This document shows, piece by piece, positions 44,842-54,799 of a stretch of DNA of 64,000 nucleotides. The position numbers and the translations under genes are program-made. The stretch's first letter is position 1. The number at the start of each line of letters is the position of its first letter. Source of the DNA: Mytilinidion resinicola (Eukaryota > Ascomycota > Dothideomycetes > Mytilinidiales > Mytilinidiaceae); the NCBI RefSeq assembly GCF_010093595.1, contig NW_022985452.1:186001-250000 (forward strand), read 5' to 3'. The notes beneath the pieces are model-generated. The model was not told the origin of the DNA and did no database searches. It saw nothing but the letters and a program-made list of their open reading frames with translations.

Positions 44842-45257
44842 TGTGGGGTGAAGGCGGTCCGCTAATTATATTGACTATAAGCTAATTCTTTGCTAGAATG
44901 TTATCTAGCGTCTCCTTTCCTGGCTCATTTATCGTCTATCCGATAGGCTAGATCGACAAAATAACTTAATCGCAGTTGCGTCGATCAAGTGCTTCCCTAG
45001 ACAATAATTAACAGCAAAACTCGTCTAGAGTAGGAGATGAATAACACCCTGCCTTCCTCGGGTTGCCATAGCAGCAGTATTTATAAACACTAAAGAGATG
45101 CCTCCAAGCTATCGCCTTAATGTCATCCGGATCTCTCCAGGTGTTAAGATTCTCAAAGCCAAGGGATAGCATCTAATCTATTTCAATATTTCGAAAGTTT
45201 TCGTTCTCAGGGACTACTCACAACTATAGACATGTAGTCAGACATTCTCGGGTCCGC
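44842..45257. other. AT-rich spacer
   Basis: No gene is recognised between the GT8 start and the 3' end of the ankyrin pseudogene. Composition resembles the decayed region that follows. Confidence 0.5.
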
Positions 45258-46560
45258 CTAGCTAGCTGGCGGTTCTAAAGCAACCAAGGCGTCGTCCTTA
45301 TCACTAGATGCAACATCTCTAACTTTCAATTTCCGTTTACCGAGATAAACAGGCTTAAATTAAGAGCCAACAGCCTCAGGCTTAGGGCCATCCGAACCAG
45401 AGCAGCTAGACAGATAGTGTCCATTATCCGATTTATCGCTGCTCACATTAAGAGTATCATGCGTTCTAAGTGACTTAAACGCGCATAATGGATCTCTAAC
45501 TCCTAGCCCATTTCCAAGTAGGCGCAGAGTCCAAAAGTCGTCAAGAACCAACTAAATCGCTGCCCTAGAAACCTCTCGCTATTTATAAAGGCTTCCAAGT
45601 AAAGCCTTAGTTAACATTAGATTTACTGGCATATTATCAAGCTAAAACGCATAGGTTTATAATGACTTCCCAGTAAGTTTAGCATCTATCCAGGATTAGC
45701 GCACCATTTCTAGATAATACGGTGATACGATGTTATAAATTATTGTGCTCACATCGCTTAGTCGGAAGCTATAGGTCTAAACTATTTCAAACTAGGACAA
45801 CTTCAGCGCCCATAAACAAACTGCGTATTTTTTTAGTAACTTCTCTTCTTCCAACGCAAGTAATGCGTTAAACTAGCTATCCGCGCGTCTCTCCATAATG
45901 CACTCTTCTTTCGACGCAAATGCGCTAGCCGCTTCAAAGCGTACAATAGGAGTACTACACGCCACTTCCCAAGCAGTCCTCCCACAAAAGTCTATTTTTC
46001 AGATATCCTCAGAGTTCATATCACCCAGCAACCACCCAACGCAATCGCCGTCGTTACTTCTACTAGCGACGTGAAGACAAGTCTTATCCTTAGTGTGTCC
46101 GGGCACCAGCATGCCTAAGATATTTAAATCGCGTTCTGCCAACACCTTCAGGGCACCGGGGCAGGCACAAGAGCAGGCGTACGCAGCCACAGTTTAGCCG
46201 ATCCACTTTGCCTTAAGATCTACTCCATTAACTAATAAGTATTTTAGGACTTTAAAATGTCCTTTCTCTAATCCCTCGCAAGCCATACGCAAGGCTGTCT
46301 TGCCTATGCCGTCTAGCAAGTTAATATAGTTCAGTTTGTTTTCAGCCTGGTTGCTTTCAATAAGAAGCTTAACCAATGCTAAGGATCCAACAAGTGCGGC
46401 AAGATACAGAGGGGTTTTGTTGTCGCTATCCCGAATATTTGGAGATGCTCGGTGGTCAAGAAGAGATTCAGCGATATTGGAATCTCCATTCCTGCATGCC
46501 TGGTGGATGACTGTCCGGCTGTTTAATGTAGGTGTGATCTCAGGTTGTGAAGAAGCAGTT
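45258..46560 (-). pseudogene. Ankyrin-repeat protein, riddled with stops in one unbroken frame
   Basis: On the minus strand a single frame reads through ankyrin units (SRTVIHQACRNGDSNIAESL, NKTPLYLAALVGSLALVKLL, GKTALRMACEGLEKGHFKVL, DKTCLHVASRSNDGDCVGWL) and a following region to a terminal TAG at 45258-45260. About eleven TAA/TAG/TGA codons interrupt it (for example 46194-46196, 45999-46001, 45360-45362) but no insertion or deletion is apparent over 1.3 kb. All the stops can arise from CAA, CAG, CGA or TGG by C-to-T change on one strand or the other, and Gln codons are almost absent between the first and last stop. This is the classic pattern of RIP on a duplicated gene. No in-frame ATG is found; a TATA-like sequence on this strand lies near 46590. 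Possible relatives include ankyrin-type NLR receptors. Confidence 0.75.
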
Positions 46561-47293
46561 CTGTGTTGATTTGAAGAGGCATAAGGCCCGTATATATAGC
46601 CTATGAAAGGGGGGGGGGGGTACTCCCCTGTTCCCCCTTGTTACGGATATGGAAGGATGTAACGCCACTGACACGCTAGTAGTGGCAACCTGAGTTGTGA
46701 GAATATAAAGAGTAGGCAGCACCAGCAGCGGTTCCTATGCAAGCAGAATTTCAACCAAGGCTTCATCTCAACCTTTCACAGCATCAAAAAGCTGCTCTTC
46801 AAGGCTAGGAGCCATCGATTCGACGGTGAGCTGGTACAATAAAAGAATGGACAAAGGCAGTCTTCAATAACGGAACCCTTACGTGTTAAAATCTTAACAT
46901 AAGCGGAGGACGGATGCATTGCGCTGCTCAAAACTTTTCAAGAATTCCTACCCGCTGCTCACCCTTACAACTGTTGCCTAACCCCTATCTATCCCTACAT
47001 GCTCTTCGATGCCCAGGAATGTCTAACAACCGGAACCAAATGCCCCCGGAAGCGCCCCCAACTTCAACCAGGGCCACCGCCACCTGCTTCAAGCTGTCCG
47101 AGTTAATACAATAGACCCTAGGAGAACCTCTATCCGCCCCACGGACTAAAACTAATAAGCTTCACTTTAAATGTCATTGCTTTAAGTATATAGTCGTGCG
47201 CCATCCACATTTCTTCTCATTACATCTCAATCCCTTCAACAACACCACAACAACCTCAATAACTGATTCCATTTACATCAGCCTCCCAATACC
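46561..47293. other. Intergenic with G12 homopolymer and a TATA-like box
   Basis: A run of 12 G lies at 46609-46620. The TATA-like sequence for the membrane-protein gene is listed separately. No other gene is seen. Confidence 0.5.
47186..47203 (+). promoter_or_regulatory. Duplicated core promoter, copy 1
   Basis: GTATATAGTCGTGCGCCA lies 108 bp before the ATG at 47294. The identical 18 bases recur at 48244-48261 before the paralogous gene, inside a longer similar stretch that differs mainly by C/T changes. Confidence 0.65.
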
Positions 47294-47850
47294 ATGGCGA
47301 CAGCACGCACCCCCTCCTTCCCCCTCTCAACCCCAAAAACCCTCTACACTCCCAAACGCTCCGACGAGATGCCGTCAGGCACCTACCAGCCGCCCGTTCG
47401 CCAACCGACAAACCCCAATCCATCAGGCGATGCACCAAGCCCTCCTCCCTCACCTTCGCAGCCGGCATGCTGGCGCTGAGCTTCTACCCCTACCCGCCCC
47501 CAACCACCAGCATCTCCGCCATCGCCGCCAGCGCTGTCGTTGCCTGGCTCGTGGTGCTGAAACCTTACCTCCCGCGTTCGATGAGAAAAAGAGTAGAGAG
47601 GATCACGACACCGGCGATGAACTTTCTGCTGCCGATTGCGTTAGTGGGGGTGTTTGGGTTGGGGCTGCTAGTTAATTATTATTTCGGAGGGCCGGCGGAC
47701 GGTGAGAAAGAGAGGAAGGTAGGGACGGGGATTTCGGGGGCGGGGTGGTTTTGGATGGGGTTGGATTTGGGCGCGACGATTTGGTATCTTGTGGGTTATT
47801 GGTATGGGCGCTTTACACAGAGAAATGGGAAGAAGGATGGAGACGAGTAG
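47294..47850 (+). pseudogene. Trp-rich small membrane protein, copy 1, one frameshift
   Basis: The N-terminus MATARTPSFPLSTPKTLYTP and YQPPVRQPTNP closely matches copy 2. The frame is lost at about 47450: the expected continuation (LTFAAGMLALSFYPYPPP, then three hydrophobic segments, ending GRFTQRNGKKDGDE) is in the +2 frame to the stop at 47850. One missing base in a C/T-rich stretch explains it; a sequencing error is equally possible. Predicted topology: cytosolic Pro-rich N-terminus, then segments around SAIAASAVVAWLVVL, FLLPIALVGVFGLGLLV and WFWMGLDLGATIWYLVGYW. Family and function are unknown to me. Confidence 0.5.
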
Positions 47851-48243
47851 GGTGAGGGGCCAAGACGGGGTGGCCTAAGGAGAGGCTTCGTCCAACGATG
47901 GATATAAGGAGCTGTATACCTAGAACATGGAGTCTCTTTAGGAGACTGGGACGTCTATCTCGTGGAAAGGTATGTCGATCTTGCGAAGTTCTATTTCGAC
48001 GATTTGCATGGCTTTCAAAAATTATGTGGCGCAGTCGTCAATCCCAGCCTCAACCCCAGCATCCGGCCCCCATCCGTTTTCCCCCATCGAGCCGAGTCTC
48101 CGGTCATCTTTTCAAACGCGCTTGTGAACGCGTCCACGCTCCCGGTCTTCTTGTCCACAAAGACTGCATAACAAACCCTGTAGAAGCAGCCCACGTGCGC
48201 GATTGATTGAGTGGGAGCTTCACCTTGAACATCACTGCTTCGA

Positions 48244-48261
48244 GTATATAGTCGTGCGCCA
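48244..48261 (+). promoter_or_regulatory. Duplicated core promoter, copy 2
   Basis: Second copy of the 18-base TATA-containing sequence, 60 bp before the first ATG of copy 2. Confidence 0.65.
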
Positions 48262-48320
48262 GCGCCATCTCAAATCCCATCCCATCGCATCGCAATCCTT
48301 TTCAGTATCGACATCATCAA

Positions 48321-49753
48321 ATGAGCCTCGATAATTGGGTCCTTCGGTCCTCTGCCATGTCCAATAAGAACATGGCGACGGCACGCACATCCTCCTTTCC
48401 CAAAACCTCCGACGAAATGTCAAAAACCTCCACGGAAAGCACCTACGAACCACCCGTGCGCACCCCAACAATACCAAACGAGGCCCCACCCAGCACATCC
48501 TCCTCCGTCCAAAGCACCGCCGTCATCGCGCTCGCCTGCTACCCTTACACCCTACCCACCATCTGCATCATCGCTGTAGCAGCCAGCGCCATCTTCGCCT
48601 GGTTCGTCTTGTGGGCGCCTCACCTTCGCGGCCGCCATGTCTCGCGGCGCATGGGGTTCGCAGTACCGTTGGGCCTACATGTACTGTTCTGCGCAGGGCT
48701 GGCCGGCGACTACTACATCTGGGGCCAGTCGGGGCGGGAAGAGCGGTGGTGGCAGTTCGAAGGGGGGCATAGTTGGTGGGCCTGGTTCTGGATAGTGGTG
48801 GGAACGGCAGCGGACACTGTGTGGACGTTTGCGAACATCTCGTGGCCTTGTTTGTGTACGGCTTGGTCGTGGTTGAGGAAGAGGACGGAGATGAAAGAGA
48901 AACTGGACGGCCAGCCGACCAACTCAGGGTCTAAGGAGGATGACAACCGCCCCCCAAGCCCGCCCTCTATCACCATGGCCGCCGGCTTCATCGCACTCGG
49001 CTATAACGACAGCCCCCTACCTACTATCTGCACTCTCGTCCTGGCTGTCGGGGCCTTCTTCAGCTGGGTAGTTCTAATAGCACCACACGTTGCTCCCGCC
49101 CCCCGGTTTAGGAAGAGAGTGATGTCTGCGGATATGAGGTTCACATTGCCGATGGGGCTGCTGTTAGTGTTTTGCGTTGTGTTGGGATGGGATTGTTACT
49201 TTGCAACGCATAGTGAAGAGGGGAGAGAGGAGGAGGAGCAGCATTTGTGGGCGTGGTCTTGGGAGGGGCCGCGTTGGTGGGCGTGGTTTTGGGTGGTGGC
49301 GGATCTGGTGGCGAATACGGTGTGGTGTGTTGAGATCTGGACGTGGTCGTGGTTTGGGAAGGGGAAGGGGGAGGAGACGAAAGAAGAGACGAAGGATATC
49401 CTTTCCACGCCCGAAAGCTACGGCGAGAAGGCATCGAACACCTACGAGCCGCCAGTCCGCCAGCCGACGAACACATGGAAAGACGCATACGGCGAGGACC
49501 GCCCTATTTCGCAGCGCCTGGGCCAAAGCAATGGGGGTGGTGGATGGGAGGAGACGATGGGCAGGGATGGGTGCCGTGGTTCTGGGTGATAATGGATATG
49601 GCAGCGAATTTCGTGTGGATGCTCGAGAGCGCTAGGAATTGGTCTATTTTTGGGGGAAAGGGGAAGGAGAAGGTGGATAAGGGGACGGAGAAGGTGGATA
49701 AGGGGACGGAGAAGGTGGATAAAGGGACGGGACCGGGGCCGGATGGGGAGTGA
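48321..49753 (+). CDS. Trp-rich membrane protein, copy 2, multi-unit fusion
   Basis: The frame is open from 48321 to 49589. By alignment with copy 1 the natural start may be the ATG of MATARTSSFP (about 48375). It contains one full unit (TYEPPVRTPTIPNE, then segments around ALACYPYTLPTICIIAVAAS, MGFAVPLGLHVLFCAGLAGD, WWAWFWIVVGTAADTVW) and a second (MAAGFIALGYNDSPLPTICT, LPMGLLLVFCVVLGWDCYF, WWAWFWVVADLVANTVW). A third N-terminal motif (NTYEPPVRQPTNTWKDAYGE) then appears, but its expected continuation (WVPWFWVIMDMAANFVWMLE) is in another frame, ending at 49753 after a VDKGTEK repeat. The locus looks like tandem duplicates fused by internal deletion, with a frameshift in the third unit. Whether a protein is made is uncertain; function unknown. 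Confidence 0.5.
49667..49730 (+). repeat. 21-bp tandem repeat, three copies
   Basis: GAGAAGGTGGATAAGGGGACG repeated three times, encoding EKVDKGT units in the displaced frame at the end of copy 2. Confidence 0.85.
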
Positions 49754-50246
49754 GGTGGCAGTGAGAGGGGATGGACTTATGACGGCGAGGAATAAGATGA
49801 CCTGTATACCCAGACTGCGGATTGATAGGAATTGAAAATATGTTCAATGACCATGAGGGAGGATGCTTCGTCAACTTTTGAAATGTCCAGGACATATTGC
49901 TGTCACATGATTTAAACGTGACCGTCAATCTCTATTCCCCACTCTGTCTCAACCACGGCGCAACAGAACCTTTGTGCTTCTTCTTATAGCTATGGCATAT
50001 TAGTGCTAATTAATCTATTTAATATTGGTAGCGTAAATTTCCTAAATTTCTAACATTTCATTATATCGCGGTTGACTGCTCTTAGCAAGATTGTTGTGGA
50101 CTGGCTTACTGCTAATCCCCAATTTATCCTAAGAGAACCCATTTTGCATAGCCGCCTCGAATCGATTTTCTGGGTCCCTCTTCTTTGCGTCTTGTTTTTG
50201 GCGCTGGGTACTCATAATATGTAGGATTCTAACTATGTAGGATAGG

Positions 50247-50437
50247 AAAATTGTTACGACACACTACGCCAGGCAGCCCGCAGGACGACTGCGCTTGACG
50301 GGAAGCGCAGGCGAATTGTAGCCTTCGGGCGCACGCCGTAGGCATGGCCGGAGCCTCGGGCCACATAGGGCCCGAGGACGCACGTGATCTAGCTCGTGCT
50401 CGTGCTCGTGCTCGTGTGAGGGGGACGTAACAAAAAT
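50247..50437. mobile_element. Solo LTR (181 bp) with 5-bp target duplications
   Basis: AAAAT is duplicated at 50247-50251 and 50433-50437. Between them, 50252-50432 begins TGTTACGAC and ends GACGTAACA, the TG...CA inverted termini of long terminal repeats, and it contains a CTCGTG hexamer run near its right end (about 50395-50416). There is no internal retrotransposon sequence on either side, so this is a solo LTR left by recombination, or a very small non-autonomous element. Orientation is not decided. The flanking 49754-50246 is AT-rich without genes. Confidence 0.75.
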
Positions 50438-51716
50438 GGTGTGAATAAATAATAAAGTGAAAGAAGGTTAGCTATTTAAGTAGAATAGCACACTCTATAT
50501 TAGACAAGGGTGAGGAATGCTCCCTAGAAAGTAGCTTAAGCTTATAAGGCTTATAAAACGGTATAGGGCCCTGATTCGTGACCTGGGGACAGATTTGAGG
50601 CCCCTTGCTAAAACTTGACAGTTTTCTAGCGAGGTCTAAGACTGTGCCGCAGCCAGTGGGGAAGGGTGAGCAAGGGTGAGCAAGGGTGAGCAGACCTGAG
50701 GAGAACTGAGCCGAAGCTGAGCCGGGCCTGAGCCGAACTCAGCCACAGCGGCGTTGGGTCACGTGCGGAGAGGGGTTCGGGTAGGGTGCACATTGGGGTG
50801 TTGAAACAGAGAAATTGGGAAGGGAAAATGCTAAGAGGCTGACGGGAGGATCGTGTTGGAATGTCTTAATTTAGTCTCCCTTGCAGTGTCTTCTCTGGAG
50901 TTCCGGGCACGATACGAAGTACAACGCTTACTTTGGGCAAAAAGGCCCTCTCCTCCCTAGCAAGCAGTGGGGATTTCGGGAGTGATCGTTCGCTCGTGAG
51001 AGGCTGAATTGTGACGTCGTATCTTGAAGGATACTTCCGGAAAGTGAACGCGAGATGTTTTGCAGCGGGATTGCAGCGAACATATTTGCTCTATACATAA
51101 GATGTAATTATCCTTAGTGAACTTACAGGTAAAGGTCCTAGAATTGTTAGAGAGGCACTTCAGTTAGCATGTGAGGACTGCTTGTCGTAAGGTTAGTTGT
51201 TGCGAGAGTGCGAAGGCAAGTAGGACGCGTTAATGCGCCGACATAGATCAGTGAATAGCTCTAAAGAGCAGTCGCCCTAAACATGGCAGTACTGCTTATA
51301 TGAAGATGCGTGCGAAGAGTGCTCTTCATCCATCACCGGTCATTGTTGAAGGTAGGTGAGACAGTGAGGTTGGAGAAAGATGGCAGGCTCCCCTGAACAT
51401 ACTCTGTAGAATAAAGTGGCAGTACCCAGCACTGTTGGTGATCCTCTGGTGCTTTATTGAACCTGTAAAGCGACAGTTATGGCAAGCCTGCTGCCCCCCA
51501 AACGATATTGGACTTCGAGGGAGTCCGTGAAGCCATAATAGAAGTAACATGTGAGTTGACGGTCAACTGTCGTGCCTCGCCTGCCCATATCAAACCATCT
51601 ACATAACAATCTCAGCTTCGACGCAGGTTATTACGGGCTCACCGTTGGTCTGGCCCTCTCCATCATCACACGAGTATTCCAGAACAGTGCAGAATTAGAG
51701 ATCGCAAACCACAGAA
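50438..51716. other. Gene-free stretch with short repeats
   Basis: AAGGGTGAGC occurs about three times in tandem at 50664-50693, followed by GAGCCG-type repeats to about 50750. No coding region with motifs is seen; the right end leads into the BTB pseudogene. Confidence 0.5.
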
Positions 51717-52892
51717 ATGCCACCAGCAAGCCAAGACCGTCCATCCAATGCCAAAGCGACGATGGCATCAACACTACCGGCTCCGAAGCAAAAGCGCTCG
51801 CAGCTCTTGTGAGCTGTGATCAAGCGTCACGTTCATTTGCTTGTAGCTGACAAAGTTATCAGCGACTTCTCTGATACCCGTACAATTATGATAAAAGTCG
51901 GTCCTGACGGCCATGCCTTTTGTGTCCACATAGAGCCACTTTGCCTGCACATCGAGTACTTCAACATAGCACTCAACCCATCATTCGCTGCAAAAGTATA
52001 CAAAGGAGGAATGGTCTTGAAGGACACCACCCCAGAAACTTTCCAGCGCGTGTTGAGATGGGTGTACGCGGATAAATATGAGCCTGCTCCAGCTCCGCTG
52101 GACAACGGCAACGAGGACGATGAGAAAGAGAAGGATCGAGAAACCAAGTATGAGAAGATTGACACGCTAGTGGAAATGGACTCCTCAGACCAGCAGTCCG
52201 ATTCTATCGCATCTCGCGAAGACCACTTGGATGTGCTTGATATGTGGATTCACGGCGCCATCGACGACTACTGCTTTGCGGAAAAGTACGGCATGCCTGA
52301 ATTAAAGCTGTGTATCATGAAGGCATGGCAGGCTTGCGCGTTGAGGATGTATGAAGCGAAATGGGTTCCGGACGACTCCGTGCTGCTCAAGGCTTACGAC
52401 AAACTATGTGTACAAAGCCCTCTCCGCAAGCACATTACCTCGTGGTTTGCATACGAATACAACTTCGCGGTATACGAGACTGCCTTGTCTAAATTTCCTC
52501 GCAGTCTTCTGGAGGAAGTCATCAAGATCATTTCGGCAAGGCTTCTTTCTCGGTTTCGCGGTGAAATTATGGCACCATGGGAAAATTGGTGTGACTGCCA
52601 CGAACACAAAAATGAATACGAACGGCACTTCTGCGAGGGAGAGCAACGACGAGAACAGATCATACAGGCAGCCATTGCCCGTGAGGAAGAGGATGCTCAG
52701 ATGTGCTACGAGATCTTGTCTCAAAAACTACCGCCTCTTCTTACTCAACCTGAATTCCACCCGCCTGAACCATCACCACAACCGCATCAAGGCCCACCAA
52801 ACGACGGCTCTCACCAAGTTTCCCCCGAGCAAGCGGACATGCCCCAGAAGAATGGATCTAGGGATGAAGATGAGAGCGAGGTTCCTATCTAG
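51717..52892 (+). pseudogene. BTB/POZ-domain protein with an early in-frame stop
   Basis: The ATG at 51717 opens a frame (MPPASQDRPSNAKATMASTL) that hits TGA at 51810-51812 and then continues unbroken to 52892. After the stop comes a BTB domain (DFSDTRTIMIKVGPDGHAFC, VHIEPLCLHIEYFNIALNPS, TPETFQRVLRWVYADKY), a second helical region (WIHGAIDDYCFAEKYGMPEL) and a charged, Pro-rich tail. BTB proteins act as dimerisation or CUL3-adaptor modules; this expanded fungal family is mostly uncharacterised. The TGA could come from CGA by one transition. Translation from the internal ATG at 51888 would cut into the BTB fold. A small undetected intron is the alternative explanation. Confidence 0.6.
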
Positions 52893-53760
52893 CTGCACTA
52901 AGTCAACACGGTACAGAACAGCTTAACAACACCACATCAAGATGAGACTCTCTTTCAGATCACCCGTGTTATGCTTCTTCTCTCAAAAGGCTGCTCAGCG
53001 ATTCTCCCGGCCTACCCTCTTTTACCGAGCTCTCCCATCATTAAACGAAGCACTGTTGGTGTCCGTAGAGAGGTGATAGTCTGAAAGGCTTCTTCAGCTG
53101 ATAGGGCTTGACCGAGGGCGGTCATCTGTGAATTGATGATGGACCTTCTTGTACTGTAATAAGGATAGGATTCAGTTGCTATTCCTACAAAAAGTCGTCG
53201 CCATATGCGCGGATTTGAGCGACTGATATGCCTAGAACTCCACGTCACAGCCAGGTAGTTAGCGACTAGCCCATCGCTCGTTTCTCCTATGGCTTGTCTC
53301 TCACAACTGCCCAGCTGTAGAGGTCTGCAATCAATTCGATTCTCAGAGCACCTCATGCCAGATTGGCTGAGCCACCTCCTCGAAAGGCAAGCGCCTTTAT
53401 GAAGCGTCGTATCGAGCCCCTTGCCATTGAATAATGAGGATGGAGGTGAAACAATGCATTGAACGAGGTAAGTGATGTATTGGATGAGCATCTATCTAGG
53501 CTACGTACGCCGTATATATACTCTGTGTGCGTGGAGGCTTACGTAGCCGTACCGTAGAACTGTGTGGGCTAAGTATAGGAACCGTGTTCTATATCAAGGT
53601 AGCTGAGCTAGCCGTACCATACTCCGTAGGCTAGCTGGCTAAGAATACGTACTCCGTCAAATAAGCATGAGCCTTTCTTTGCAAGGAAGAACATCATCCT
53701 TCCATATGGCTTCTATATCACTTGAAATCCGTCTATCTAACGTCCTTGTCATTCACTTAG
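52893..53760. other. Gene-free stretch with local inverted repeats
   Basis: An ATG near 52941 opens a signal-peptide-like start (MRLSFRSPVLCFF) that quickly ends. Around 53490-53680 there are several short inverted repeats of GCTAGCC/GGCTAGC and GTACG type; these may be remnants of a small transposon. Nothing firmer can be said. Confidence 0.35.
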
Positions 53761-54192
53761 GAATTGCAAACCACCGCAGGCCAGTTTCAAGTTGTGGCTG
53801 ATCAGTTGGTGCAGCTCATTAGCGTACCGGGAGCCACTGCGGAATTCTTGTACGCTATCGTGAGCGAGGAGACTTACAACAATAATCGTATGATCCAAAC
53901 CGCTCTCTACTCTATTACCTAGCATTCTGACACTCTTTGAATTTCCACAGAATCTGTCTCGGTCACCTTCTCCACCGAAAGAAACACGTACGGCACATTC
54001 GGCTGGACAGGGGACGGCCTCACATGGCAGGTGGCAGGCATTGATCGTCCGAACTTGATCGCTTGGTATGTATGTGAGTTGCAGCATTTGTACATCAACC
54101 TGGGCACCTATCTCTACAACACGCCGACTGGGCGTGCGGACGAGACGATTCATTATTACAACGTGGCGACTACGAACGATAATTTATTTTAG
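53761..54192 (+). CDS. Two-exon 3' fragment of a secreted-type protein
   Basis: An exon with a pyrimidine-tract acceptor (53761-53887, GQFQVVADQLVQLISVPG) is joined by a 63-nt intron to 53951-54192 (STERNTYGTFGWTGDGLTWQ, INLGTYLYNTP, DETIHYYNV), which ends in a stop codon; phase is kept. The aromatic, beta-rich second exon resembles small secreted fungal proteins, but I do not know the family. No first exon with a start codon and signal peptide was found in the preceding 800 bp, so the gene is 5'-truncated or its first exon is not recognised. A minus-strand reading of the same DNA is open but lacks splice signals and motifs. Confidence 0.45.
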
Positions 54193-54799
54193 GGGTTCCT
54201 TGGTAGAGCAGCAATATAGTAGGGGAGCTTGTAGATATGCAGCTATTGATAACTTTATGAAGGTTAACGAAGCACCTCCTTTTTGTTTGTTTTGAGATTT
54301 TGTAACCCAGACCTCACGTGCTCCCCATTTCGCAGCTACGGTGAATGGGAATTCAAAAATTTGCGGACTCTTTTAAAGTTTTGCAGACGCGTCTAAAGTT
54401 TTGCAGACTCGTTTTCAAACTTTTGCTGTTTCATTTGAAACTTTTGCAGACGCGATCAAGCTAGTCACGTGACCGCCAGATGATGATCTTTGCGGAGTGC
54501 ATTGCCGAGCAGCTCATCCGGGAGATCTGCAGCTTTAGTACTCCTCATCTCTAACATCCACTTAACCCAGCGCACGATCCGATCTAACTGCCGTTCCTCG
54601 TAGCTTGAGGAAATGTAGGGGCTTTGAGATGAACCAAAACAATCAATGCGTTCATAAGGCGCGGCTTGTGACCTAGAATTTTTAGTTTTTCCTTCAGTCG
54701 TACTATTTCCCCACACTTTCAATCTCGTCCTCGACTCTTTCAAAATCTCAATTCAAGTTCCGAATCAGCTTGATCTCGCTGGGGTATTAGAACTCTAAT
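54193..54799. other. Intergenic, upstream of the FAD monooxygenase
   Basis: It contains the iterated TTTTGCAGAC motif array listed separately and a short minus-strand frame without motifs. Confidence 0.5.
54356..54454. repeat. Array of about five AAAGTTTTGCAGAC-type units
   Basis: Units of about 20-22 bp with a TTTTGC core preceded by AAAG or AAAC; three carry the full TTTTGCAGAC and the fourth reads TTTTGCTGTT. They lie 345-445 bp upstream of the monooxygenase start. They could be regulator-binding sites or a decayed minisatellite. Confidence 0.65.

Noticed and set aside
54465..54743. Minus-strand frame ending in a segment with LPDELL, resembling an F-box start
   Set aside because: Too short, no ATG at the expected start and the match is only six residues.
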